Shown piece after piece: positions 22,020-33,927 of a DNA stretch of 64,000 nt; position 1 is the stretch's first letter; the number at the start of each line of letters is the position of its first letter. The notes beneath the pieces were generated by a model. It saw only the letters and a list, made by a program, of their open reading frames with translations, ran no database searches and was not told where the DNA came from. Source of the stretch: Lactarius indigo (taxonomy: Eukaryota > Basidiomycota > Agaricomycetes > Russulales > Russulaceae); contig JAFKAC010000151.1 of NCBI GenBank assembly GCA_025766275.1, positions 47,871-111,870 of the forward strand, in the 5' to 3' direction. The translations under genes and the position numbers were made by a program.

Positions 22020-22900
22020 TGTAGTCATCTGGGCCATGCCGATCGTGTATGTATATGATGGCCCTTACTGCCCTCCTGATTGCCCTCACGCCGGCACACG
22101 GTGTCAAAGCCGCAAAAGCAGACAAGTGCATCACCCTGTCTAGCGGGTAACTACACCTCCGCTGGAAGCGGCGCTGCCAACAGGACTCGGATCTGTTCGA
22201 TATATGGGAGTTAGGATTGTTGGTGAAAGATATCGAGCCTCGGGCCGGGTGCCGTGCATTATCTGGGAGAAGTTTCCATTTCAACGCGCGTGCACACACC
22301 ACTCGCAACCGCCGCCTCGCGAGCGCGGAAGCCGGTATAGCCACAGTAAGGGATAGGACAGCGTAATGACGAGAGGGAATTGTACGAAGTCTAGGAGAGG
22401 GCCAAGGGGCGACTCCACGTGTCTTAAAAAGTCGATTGTCATGAGCCCACGAGTACCTGTGGTAATGGGTAGATCTGGTTGCATCTTTGATGGCAGACTG
22501 GAGGGTGCGGTGCAGATGTCCCAACCACGAACGGCTCGGATCATGTGCCATGCATAATGCGCCTGTGTATCGTCAGGGATCCACTGTGCCAGCATTCATT
22601 TTCGAGCTGACAAGACAGACCTTTTGATGATACGGATAGCCATGGCAAGCTCGTCATCTGCCCACTGTCGCAAGGTCCAAGATAGTCTGGCCTGACGCTG
22701 CCTTCATACGGTGTCCGCCTGGTAACCCGGTTCGCAGCCCATGAACGTACAAGCCCCAGTAACCCGTGAGCCCGACGCTCTTCCGGGCTTTCTTGGTCCC
22801 AAGACTTTGTACTTGCGACGGTCGCTCCAGAAACTCCAGCATCCTACGCCATCCAGCTCCGGTGGACAGGCCCGTCGTCACCCCGGGTCCACTGAGTACC
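22020..22900 (-). pseudogene. Degenerate membrane-protein-like fragment
   Basis: Minus-strand frames carry pieces such as MLAQWIPDDTQAHYAWHMIR, AVRGWDICTAPSSLPS, LPITTGTRGLMTIDFLRHV and a hydrophobic run FPLVITLSYPLLWLY, but no continuous exon chain to a start or stop. The layout faintly recalls basidiomycete wax-synthase-like (MBOAT) proteins; I would not rely on that. It is likely a decayed gene in a repeat-rich zone. Confidence 0.3.
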
Positions 22901-23189
22901 TCGAGGAGTTATGGGATGCCCCGTGCAGATAGAACGTCTGAAACTGGTCCTGAGCCTTTTTCAGACATACACGGCCGCACTGCTGCCCTGAGCACAATCT
23001 CTCAGATTCGACCTGTCTGCATTACATTTGCTAGTCAGTCAAAACCACAAGAACATCTAGTCATCCCATAGCCCGCATCTCGCGGAAACCACGTTATCTC
23101 TAGATGTCCGCGGTTCGGGCGTTAAAGTTCCTGTTCTTATCCTGGTAATGATCTTCTTGAACGGCGGAACTGAGCCCGACATCCGCCGC

Positions 23190-23830
23190 TCCTCAGGGTC
23201 TTTCCAACGTCAGGGATACGTCAGTGGACGTATTCGAGCGCCTTACGCATCAACCAAGCCTGCTCCACGAAGGACATTTCGGTTATGGGGAGAGCGACGT
23301 GTGTCGAGTCCGCTTGCTGATAACTTAGCGAGGCCAGACCTCCCCGAGAAAATGTATAGAAGACGAAGACACACCAGGCACAATTCACTTTTCTGCTCCG
23401 ACGTCCCCAGGATGAGACACAACTCCCGGTGTGGCCTCGTGCGGCGTGTGATGAACCCGACGGCGTCCTTGATCTTGCGCTCCATCTTGATACGCAAGGT
23501 GGAGCGGAGCGCGACACGCAAATGGAACGCAATGACCTGCATCGATATTTCGGCGCGTACGGCAAGGGGTAGGGCGAGTCTGGCTTGCTCAGACAGGCGA
23601 ACGGACGTGTTACAGTAAGGCTGAGACGCTTGTTGACCCTGCATGGCACGAGCATGTCCACCGATCAAGGGAGAAGCGAGCGCTGGGGTACGATGGGTCG
23701 AAGCATCCGGTGCCGAGGACGACGCCAGGGTTGTAGTCGAAGCTTTGAGGGTGGCGTCGTGCTAAGATCGATGATGTAAGCGACGATATTAGATCAGGGC
23801 ACGAGAAGGCCAATATTCCCATAAGTAGAA
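23190..23830 (-). repeat. Degenerate duplicated segment upstream of glutaminase copy 1
   Basis: This segment matches 32670-33340 upstream of glutaminase copy 3: similar runs include the caggcacaattc / cgggcacatgctc area, GCAAGGTGGAGCGGAGCG versus GCAAGGTGGGGCGGAGCG, and GACCTGCATC. On the minus strand both encode a related basic stretch (MQVIAFHLRVALRSTLRIKM here). It is probably a decayed gene that was once part of the tandem unit. The source family is not recognised. Confidence 0.6.
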
Positions 23831-24641
23831 GGAGGGCGATCGAGGATGCAGCCCACCAAGATCCAATCGGGAATCATTGTTTTTGTCCGGTTGACTTTCT
23901 TCGTCATCTCGCGATTTTCTGCTTTTTATTTTTATTTTCACAAAAGAACAGGTACTGCATTTCAGTCGATGACAGTCCCTGAAACTCCGCATAATTACTG
24001 ACGTGGCCTATATGTAATTTGGCAGAACAACGAGCGAACCCCAGGTCAATACCCACACCCTCGCCAAGCCCTTACAGCAACCTCGCAAAGGACTTGCGTC
24101 AAGATGAAGACAATGATGGCGAAAGTAAAATGACCGGCCGACCTGTCGTGGTCAAAGGGCTGGACGAGATGATGTACTGTGCCCTTAGAGGTGCACGGGA
24201 ACACAACGGCTTTTACAACGGCGTACTCAGCAACACAGGAACATCTGTAACATCGTAGCCAGGGAAACCAGCCAGTTTGAGATCTTAAACGCAACTTACT
24301 GTATCAGGAAGGAAAGTATAGATCGGGACACTCTCCCAGATTCATCAGGGCTGCTGTGAAGGCCAACTAAGCGCCGAATGGTCACAGGGCGGAGTGTTGA
24401 ACGAGTCATCGCTCGGGCTGATGGCAACCCAAACCCCACATACAACTGGGCGCTCTCCGGGAAAGGGGCTTTCGAATTAGAAACCTTTCTCGTAAAGTGT
24501 GATACACGCGTGATGGTCTCGGACGCGTGGCTATTCTTGACCTGGTGTTCATCGTCTTGTGGTGCACTGGCCAATTTCCCCTGCCCCGGAGCTCTTCACT
24601 GACCAGAACTCACCCAGGCGAAGACCTGATTATAGGCGTAA
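23831..24641. other. Upstream region of glutaminase-like copy 1
   Basis: No gene supported. Part of it (24321-24352, GATCGGGACACTCTCCCAG followed by ATTCATCAGGGCT) recurs before copy 2 at 28494-28525. This shows that the promoter region was duplicated together with the gene. Confidence 0.45.
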
Positions 24642-27600
24642 ATGATCCACGTTCTAATTCTCCTATTTCTACTAGTCCGATGCGGAAGAGCTCAGCAAAC
24701 ATTTTTCCCCCCAGCAATCCCTCTTGCAGTTCGCTCGCCGTACCTCAGTTCTTGGGACTTTACTACCAACGGAACAACCATCGGAAAGCTATGGTCGACA
24801 ACCTCTGCCCACCAACCAAATTCTACCGTCAATGATGTATGATATTTCCCTTTGCTCGATGTAACACCCACACTTACGGCATTTCAGAACCTTAGCATAC
24901 CCGTACACGTGCGCGTCGACAATATCACCTACGCACTTTTGGGGTCTTCGCCCAGCGTAAACGGAAGTGTGAACCTCACCAACACGGTAATCACGCCTAC
25001 ACAGACCAAACTCACTGCTCAAGCCGGACCAATGCAATTTAACCTCACTTTCCTGAATCCGATCGAGGTTCGAACTAGGGTCCATCATCGATTTTATTAT
25101 CTACTTACAACTTGGTTTTAGCCCGGAGATTGGGTCAAGCAATCAATCCCATTTTCCTACTTGTCATTAACCGCGCAATCGTTGGACGGCGCAGCTCATG
25201 ACGTACAGGTGTATTCGGATGTCAGCGGAGGTGGGTCACGCCATTATTGTTCCTGCTCCACTGTTTCTCAAAATTATTACAGAATGGTTGTCAGCAGATA
25301 GATCCCAGGAGATTAGATGGAGTACGACCGCTGTTAATAATGTCATATACCATATGGCCCAACTCAAGAATCCGGCCGTTTTCAATGAAATCAGCACTCA
25401 AGCAGAGTGGGGCACATTGTACTATGCCATAGGGAGCGTGAGTGGAAGTGGTGCGATTTATATTTCGCTGCTCATAGTGGATGACCTAGGGTGGTGAAAA
25501 CACGTTCAAGACAGGTCTGGATGCGGATTGCCGGGGATTATTCCAGCTCAGAGGGACCCTGGACAACCTAACAGACCCGAATTTTCGTTCGATCAGCCCT
25601 GACTATCCGGTTTTTGCCCTATCGCGCGACCTAGGCATTATCCAAGCTACGAAGGATCCCGTCGTTTGGACCATCGGATTTACCGCGGACCCAGCCATCC
25701 AATATACAGACCCATCCGCAGATGCTCCTCTGCATCGTAGCTTGTTCTACAAGGTTCAATACCCTGATGACACGACTTTAGTCAGTGGCTACATTCGCCA
25801 AGGAATATTAGGTCTCACATAATCGCAGATTCCTGACTTCCTCGATGATTTCGCGAATGCTTCGTCAAGAGCTCAGCAATTGGACTCGAAGATACTCCAG
25901 AACGCTACTGCTTTCTCGCCGCTTGAAGATCTAGTGTCCCTCGCAACCGCTCAAATATATGGTGGCATTCAACTGACAATTGGGTTTGACTCAAATGGTA
26001 ACTTTAACAAGTCTGACGTGATGGCATTCATGAAGAATATCGGCGGGTTGAACGCAAAGTGAGATAGCATTGTACGTCGGGTGAGAAACACATCCTGACC
26101 TTGTCAGCCGGGTCAATGCCGTCGAGACGCTGTATTCTGCGTTCCCGGCATTCATGTACATTGATCCTAAATTGGCCGGACTCCTTCTTGAGCCTCTATT
26201 TCAGCTTCAAGCGTCTCCCAACTACACCCTCCCATACGCTGCTGCTGATCTAGGTGCGTCCCAGAACCGAAGAGGCTCGAAGTACGGATTATTGAGGGCC
26301 TAAAGGGTTTGGTTACCCCAATGTCACCGTTAGCAATTCGGGTCATAGCCAAAGAGTCGAGCGTTTGTATTTCTCTTACAGGTGTTGCGTGTCACTGATC
26401 TATTCCTTATGGCGTGTACAGAGTCTGGGAATATGCTGATCATGACTTACGCCCACGCTCGTGCAAGTGGAGACGGTAGCCTGATAAGCAGATACGTACG
26501 TACAAAGCTACTACTGGATACCTGTAGAAGACTAACAGACCGGTCAGTATTCTCTGCTAACATCTTGGGCTGATTATTTGTCCAACGCGACACTGTTTAA
26601 CCATGATCAGTCTGTTGCTTTCGCCAATGAATCTTTCTGCTGATAATCTGAATGACCATCAACTCAGAACATCTGCGGATGGACTAACGACTAGCAATCA
26701 GACTAACCTCGCAATCAAGGGCATTATCGCTATCAAAGCCATGTCAAAAATGAGCTCGGTTGTCAAGCAGACGGCTGATGCTGAGAAGTATTCTGTCCGT
26801 GCAGATGTGTTTGATGCGTTACGGCGAAATTGACTCGTTCGTAGAATACAACGGCGAGCCTTTACGGACAATGGAGAGGTCTTGCATTGGCTGGTGATCA
26901 ACACCTACTCGCAGCGTACGGGCTCGCAGACTCGTGGACATTGGGCTATAATCTATTTGCCGACGTGTGGTTAGGCACTGGTGTCGTCGAACCATCCGTC
27001 AGTCTCAGCCGATTTCTATCTTATCTTGACGTTCATCGCTCTCTAGGTCTACGATGGTCAAAGCAGTTTCATGTACAACTTTAGCGTGACACGGGCTTTG
27101 CCTTTCAGTGCTTTTGGCATGCCGGTCGATAGCTATAGCGCGGACCTAAGGATTACAGCATCTAGTCGGAAGAGTTTTACTTCTGAAATTGTCTGAGCTG
27201 ATGTGGTTTTAGGCTGGACTTTGTTTGCAGCCGCTATGACCCCGGATCTAAACCTACCCATAATCCTTATTTCGAGAGTTCACAGCCGAGCGTCTTGGAA
27301 CACGAGTGTGGGCGTGTTCCCGGTTTACTACGACAGCACCAGCGGATTAACCTACCGGGGAGAGGCCAGGTGAGTTCGATTTACATTCGTCTGATGTTAA
27401 CTAATATCACTGCATCTGTCTCTAGCCCCGCGCAGGGTGCAATGTATGCACCATTAGCTCTCAAGTCCGTTTATTAGGAAGCGCCTTTTTTGATGTCTGA
27501 CTTGCTATTTCTCAGGGCTCCTGTCCTCCAGATAGCGGCCAATCCCGTGACGACTGGAACATCACCCAAATCGAAATCGCACACCGGCGCAATTGTAGGG

Positions 27601-28149
27601 GGTGCCATAGGCGGCGTTGTGGCATTACTTGCAATTGGGGCTGTCGTCTTGGTGAGACGAAAACGAAGTCGCAGACCCAAATCCATTGGGTCCTCGTTCG
27701 AGACAGACGTCGTCGGACCGGACTTGCCAATGATAGTGACGCCATTCGATCCAACACTCGCCGGAGCAGCAGAACCCGACACTGGTTCCCCGACGAACTG
27801 GCACCAACAGTCGACTGAGCCTGTCGAGCCGGAGATCATTCCTTTGGCCCACATGCCGAACCCATCGGACTCACCCGTGCCATCGCCACGTGTGGTGCCT
27901 GTCCCCACCGGCTTGTCCAGCAAGGAGCTTGCGCGGCTTCGCAGGGACGTTTCGCATGCCCAACCTTCTGACGCTTTGCCGTCTGGTCCTTCCTTACCTG
28001 CCAATACCGAACAGGGTATCGCCTCGTCATCTTCAGAAGCTCGGAGACTTCAGTCGGAAGTCGAGGCATTGAGGCGTGAGATGCAACAGCTTCGTGTGGA
28101 CGCTGTGGAGAGATTTGAGGCACCACCGGGTTATGATGGGAGTGTGTGA
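24642..28149 (+). CDS. Glutaminase A (GtaA)-like membrane-anchored protein, tandem copy 1
   Basis: GtaA-type enzymes (DUF5127/DUF4965 architecture) are secreted or wall-bound and convert glutamine to glutamate. A signal peptide (MIHVLILLFLLVRCGRAQQT) leads to FFPPAIPLAVRSPYLSSWD, then GPMQFNLTFLNPIE and DWVKQSIPFSYLSLTAQSLD, LFYKVQYPDD, MAFMKNIGG, VNAVETLYSAFPAFMYIDP, ESGNMLIMTYAHARASGDGS, TNLAIKGIIAIKAMSKMSSV, LADSWTLGYNLFADVWLG and PAQGAMYAPLALK, the family order. Unlike the secreted fungal enzyme it has a membrane segment (AIVGGAIGGVVALLAIGAVV), a basic stop-transfer (RRKRSRRPK) and a long cytosolic tail ending in a coiled coil (RRLQSEVEALRREMQQLR) and APPGY, a PPxY motif. A dozen or so short introns are needed. 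No forced stop was seen. Confidence 0.85.
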
Positions 28150-28847
28150 GTCGGAGGACTTCCCTGATGACATGAATATTTGGGACCTTCACGTAGGTAT
28201 TCATAAACAGTCAACTACAGTACTGTAGTACCACACAACTTGAATGCTCCGAGGCGCGACATCATGCGTGTTTCTGTTTTTTTCTTTCTATCTAGTTTGT
28301 ATCCCGATTACAATACTACAGTGTCTTATTGATACTGTCTTTATAAAATATGTTGATAAACATTTTAAAAAAGCGCAAGCGCGCTGAACCGATGTCACAA
28401 TGGCGAGCACCCAGCCACACAAGCAACTACACTTGTGACTTGCCCCCTCGACCCATTTGTATCGATTTCAATATTTTTCGCTCACCTGGAATGATCGGGA
28501 CGCTCTCCCAGATTCATCAGGGCTTCACCAAAAACTGAAATAGTGCCGAATGGAGGCAGGGTCGGTGTCAGTGTTGCAAGCGTGTTGGGCGCTTTTTCAT
28601 TTGTACCGCTTGAGCTGATGGCAATTCGATCTCACACACGACCGGGCGCTCTCTGGGAATGGGACTTTCGAATCAGAAACCCTTCTCGTAAGCGCGATGC
28701 ATGCGTGATGGGCTTGGGCTCGTAACCATTCCCTGGTTTTCTTGGCCTGGTGTACATCATCTTGTGGTGGTCAATCCCTCGGTTTCCCTCGCTGCTGGGG
28801 TTCTTCACCAACCAGAACTAACTCAGCCAACCTGACCACAGGCGAAA
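28150..28847. other. Spacer between glutaminase-like copies 1 and 2
   Basis: About 700 bp with 3' UTR and duplicated promoter (the 28494-28525 block matches 24321-24352). It lacks the minus-strand degenerate gene fragment found upstream of copies 1 and 3. No gene supported. Confidence 0.5.
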
Positions 28848-31800
28848 ATGGTCCACGTCCTAATTCTCCTATTCTTACTCGTCCAACGCGGAAGAGCTCA
28901 GCAAACCTTTTTCCCCCCAGCAATCCCCCTTGCAGTTCGCTCGCCATACCTCAGTTCTTGGGACTTCACTACCAAAGGGACGACCATCGGAAAACTTTGG
29001 TCAACAACTTCTGCCCATCAACCGAATTCTACCACTAATGATGTATGTTATTCCCCTTCACTCAACGTAACACCCAGATTTAGTCCATTCCAGAACCTTA
29101 GCATACCAGTGCACGTGCGTGTCGACGGTGTGACCTACTCGTTCCTGGGATATTCTCCTAGCGTAAATGGAAGTGTGAACCTCACCGACACCGTAATCAC
29201 ACCTACCCAGACTAAACTCACTGCTCAAGCCGGACCAATGCAGTTTAACCTCACATTCCTGAATCCGATTGAGGTTCGAACTGGAGTCCGTCGTTGGCTT
29301 AATTATCTGCTTACACTATCGTTTCAGCCCGGAGATTGGGTCAAGCAATCAATCCCGTTCTCGTATCTGTCATTATCTGCGCAATCACTGGACGGCGTGG
29401 CTCATGCTGTGCAAGTGTATTCGGATGTCAGTGGAGGTGGGTGAAGTCATTATTGTTCCCGCTCCACTGTTTCTCAAAACCATTGCAGAATGGTTGTCAG
29501 CAGATAGATCCCAGGAGATCAGATGGAATACAACAGCTATTAATAATGTCATCTACCACATGGTCCAACTCAAGAATCCGGCTGTGTTCAACGAAATCAA
29601 TACTCAAGCAGAGTGGGGCACATTGTACTATGCCATAGGGAGCGTGAGTGGCAATGGTACGATTTATATTTCACTACTCATGGATGATCTAGGGCGGTGA
29701 AAACACATTCAAGACTGGACTGGATGCGGATTGCCGGGGATTATTCCAGCTCAGAGGGACTTTGGACAACCTAACGGACGCGAATTTTCGTCCCATTAGC
29801 CCTGACTTCCCAGTTTTTGCCCTATCGCGCGACCTCGGAACCATTCGAGTTACGCAAGATCCCGTCGTTTGGACTATCGGATTTACCACGGACCCAGCCA
29901 TCCAATACACAGACCTATCTGCAGACGCTCAGCGGAATCGTAGTTTGTTCTACAAGATTCAATATCCTGATGACACGTCCTTAGTTAGTTGTTCTATTCG
30001 CCGAGGAATGATGCGTCGTCTCACATTATCGCAGATTCCTGACTTCCTCAATGATTTCGCTAATGCTTCGTCAAGAGCTCAGCAATTGGACTCAAAGATA
30101 CAACTGTACGCTGCTGCTTACTCGCCGGGCCCATTTGGAGGGCTTTATGACCTAGTGTCTCTCGCAACCGCACAAGTATATGGCAGCATTCAACTGACAA
30201 TTGGGTTCGACATAAGTGGTAACTTTAACAAGTCAGATGTGATGGCGTTCATGAAGAATATCGATGGGTCGAACACAAGGTGAGGTAGCACTGTGCGTCG
30301 GGTAGGTGGCGGATCCTGACTCTGTCAAGTCGGGTCAATGCCGTCGAAACGCTATATTCTGCGTTCCCAGCATTCATGTATATCGACCCTACACTGGGTG
30401 GACTCTTTCTTGAACCTCTGTTTCGACTTCAAGCATCTCCCAACTACACCGTCCCATACGCTGCTGCTGATCTAGGTGCGTCCCAGAACCGGATAGGCTC
30501 GAAGCACTGATTACTGAGGACCTGAAGGGTTGTATCCTAATGTCACTATCAGCAATTCAGGTCATAGCCAAAGAGTCGAGCGTTTGTGTCTCTTTTGCAG
30601 GTCTTGCGTATCACTGATCCTTATGGCCTGTACAGAGTCCGGGAATATGTTGATCATGACTTACGCTCATGCTCGTGCGAGTGGAGACGGTAGCCTGATA
30701 AGCAGATACGTACATACGAAGCTACTATTGGGTACCTGTAGAAGGCTGACAATACCAGACAGTATTCTCTGCTGACATCCTGGGCTGATTACTTGTCCAA
30801 CTATACGCTACATACCCCCGATGAGTACGTATTTCCGTCGAAGACTCTTTGCTGATGATCTGAATGACCATTGACTCAGAACATCTGCGGATGGACTAAC
30901 GGCCAGCAATCAAACCAACCTCGCAATCAAGGGTATTATCGCTATCAGAGCCATGTCAATGATGAGCTCAGTTGTCAAGCAGAGGGCTGACTATGTCAAG
31001 TATTATGTTCGTGCGGATGTGTTACTAGTATACTTGTGGAGAAATTGACTCGTTGATAGAATACAGCTACGGACCTTTACAATCAATGGAAAGGCCTTGC
31101 ACTGGCTAGTGATCAACACCTACTCGCGGCATATGGGCTCAAGGACTCGTGGACATTAGGTTATAATCTATTTGCTGATGCATGGTTAGGCACTGTCGTC
31201 GTTGAATCATCCGTCAGTGTCTGTTGATTTCTGCCTTATTTTGATGCCCACCAGTTTCTAGGTCTACGATAGTCAAAGCAGTTTCATCCACAACCTCACC
31301 GCGACATTAGTTTCACCTCCTAGTGTTTTTGGCATGCCAATCGACAGCTACAGCGCGGACATGAGAATCACAGCATCCAGTCGGAAGAGTTTTACTTCTG
31401 AGTGTGTCTGAGCTTATGTGGTTTCAGGTTGGACCTTGTTTGTGGCCGCTATGACCCCGGACGAAGACCTATCAACAATTCTTTTTTCGAGAGTTCACAG
31501 CCGAGCGTCATTGAACACGAGCGTAGGCGTGTTCCCGGTTTACTATGACAGCGCTAGCGGATCAACCTACCGGGGAGAGGCCAGGTAAGTTCCTTGCGAT
31601 TTCCATTCGTCGGATTTGGATGTTAACTAATGTTACCGCATCGGTCTCTAGCCCCGCGCAGGGTGCAATGTATGCACCATTAGCACTCGCGTTCGTTTAT
31701 AGCAAGCGCCAGTCAAGCGCCCCTTTTCGATGTCTGACTTGGTATTTCTATTTCTCAGGGCTCCTGTCCTCCAAATAACGGCCAATCCCGTGGCGACTGG

Positions 31801-32410
31801 GACTTCATCGCAACCGCAATCACAATCGCACTCGAAGTCGAAATCACACACCAGTGCGATTGTCGGGGGCGCCATAGGCGGCGTTGTGGCTTTACTCGCA
31901 ATCGGGGCCATCGCCTTGGTAGAAAGAAGACAGCGTCGTAGACGTAAATCCAATCAGTCTTGGTTCGAGGGAGACGTCATCGAACCGGACCTCCCAATGA
32001 TAGCGACGCCATTCGATCCAACACTTGCTGGAGTAGCAGGACTGGAAACAAGTTCTCAGACGAGCTGGCAGCAACGGTGGGCCGATCCTGTCGAGCCAGA
32101 GGTTATTCCTTTGGTCCACGCGTCAAACTCACCGATGCCATCCCCGCCTGTGACACCTATCCCCGCCGGCTTGTCCAGCAGGGATCCTGTGCGGCTGCGG
32201 AGGGACATTCCTCGTTCCCTACCCACTGAGGGATTGCCATCTAGTCCTTCCTTACCTGTCATTACCGGACAGGGTGTCGCCACATCATCTTCGGAAGCTC
32301 GGAGACTTCAGTCGGAAGTTGAGGCCTTGAGACGTGAGATGCAGCAACTTCGTGTGGATACTGTGGAGAGATTTGAGGCGCCGCCGGGTTATGAGGACGG
32401 GGGCATGTGA
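28848..32410 (+). CDS. Glutaminase A (GtaA)-like membrane-anchored protein, tandem copy 2
   Basis: Same exon layout as its neighbours. Signal peptide MVHVLILLFLLVQRGRAQQT, then FFPPAIPLAVRSPYLSSWDF; TLDNLTDANFRPISPDFPVF; DFLNDFANASSRAQQLDSK; MAFMKNIDGSNTR; ESGNMLIMTYAHARASGDGS; YYDSASGSTYRGEA. The C-terminus has a membrane span (AIVGGAIGGVVALLAIGAIA), a basic stop-transfer (ERRQRRRRKSNQ) and a tail ending in a coiled coil and APPGYEDGGM. The juxtamembrane spacer is lengthened by a Ser/Gln/Lys-rich stretch (SSQPQSQSHSKSKSHTS) absent from copy 1, a short in-frame repeat expansion. DNA identity with copy 1 is high over exons and introns alike, so duplication is fairly recent. Confidence 0.83.
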
Positions 32411-33927
32411 GGACTCTATTAAGACCGTGACATGGCATAACTATTTGGGCTCTGGTATTCGTGAACAGGACAGTTTATATTAACTCGTGCTTTACCTTGA
32501 TCCCTCAGTTTGTTTTGTCCTGGGTGATGAGGAGGGTAACTACATATTGTAGATTCACTTAATCACACTTTCAGTAAATTCTTTAGGTTAGTATCTAAGT
32601 TTTGTTCCAGACGCTGAGGAGCGATACATGTCCATGAGTCTTGCAAATCCAAGTGCGGGAGCAATAGCGCCAATGCCGCGCGGACATTCGCAGCTTGTTC
32701 AAGGAGTCGGATCAATCCCAGATGTTGACGCATTTCTTGGCCTTGCCAAATGGACACGCGACATCGGTTGATAGATTTGAGCGCCCTACACGTCAGCCAA
32801 GATGCTCCACAAAAGGTATTGGTATTCGGAACATTCCGGTCGTGGGAAGGGCAATGTATGCCCAGTCTACTGAAGACTTAGGGAGACCAAACCTCCCCCA
32901 GCAAACGCGTTCACCGAAGACGCACCGGGCACATGCTCAATCCGCATCGACGTCCTGGCTCACGGTGGAACACAACTCTTGGCCCACACAACTACTTGAC
33001 CGCCACGCCATGCATGACGACGAGCCTGACGGCCTCCTTGGTCCTGTGATTGATCTTGGAACGCAAGGTGGGGCGGAGCGTGAAGTGTGAGTTGAAAGCA
33101 ACGACCTGCATCAACACGATGGCACTGCATTGCTGGCTGCTGAGGCGGCGCGCTGTGTACAGCCGCGGTGCGTACAGCAAGGAGTACAGCTTGTCTGGCC
33201 TGCTCAGGAATGCAATTGGGAACGCGTTGAATTATTTGCTGAACCAGCGTGGCACGAGTGCTGCCGATCAATGGAGAAGAAAGCATAGGTACGACCAAGG
33301 ATATGATGGGTTGAAGAGCTCCGTATACTGATGTTTATACTTTTTGTATCTAGCGTCTTTTTAGTAGACGATTGGATATCGGTAAATGGAACGGGATGAC
33401 ACTCTGAAGTGTGGGAATGCAACGACTCTCGATCCAAGAACATACAATAGCGTAGCCAGGGAAACCGAGTGAGCTTGACTTTTGGGACTTATCGAGAAGG
33501 AATGATCGGACCGGGGTCTCGGGACGCACTTCCATTTGGACTGCTTTGGGTTGCGTTCATGTCAGTGGAAGCCACTGGCAATAGGCGCTTGATGGCAGTA
33601 TTGGGCGCTCCTTCATCATTTGTTGCTACAGTGGTTAATGTACCGCTTACGGTAGGCTGCCACTAATTTCAAACAAACGCACAGCTGAGCGCTCTTCCAG
33701 AACAGGTCTTTCGAATCAGAAGCCTTTTTCGTAAAGCGTGATGGGCGACACGCGTGATGGGTGAGGGCTCGTAGACATTCCACGTCCCCGTTTTCTTGAT
33801 CGAGCGTGCTTCGTTGATCGTCAACATAACCTTGTGCTGGCTTCAGGGCGAGTAGTTAATCCCTCCCTGTGCTGGAGTTCTTCACCAACCAGAGCTGACT
33901 CAGGAGAAGACCCAACTATAGGCACAA
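32411..33927. other. Spacer between glutaminase-like copies 2 and 3
   Basis: About 1.5 kb, longer than the first spacer because it contains the degenerate minus-strand segment. The last 400 bp resemble the upstream regions of the other copies (for example GAATGATCGG near 33500). No intact gene. Confidence 0.5.
32670..33340 (-). repeat. Degenerate duplicated segment upstream of glutaminase copy 3
   Basis: Second copy of the segment at 23190-23830. On the minus strand it reads MQVVAFNSHFTLRPTLRSKI and NHRTKEAVRLVV, parallel to MQVIAFHLRVALRSTLRIKM in the first copy. Frames are broken by several stops in both. Probably a former gene of the tandem unit. Confidence 0.6.
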
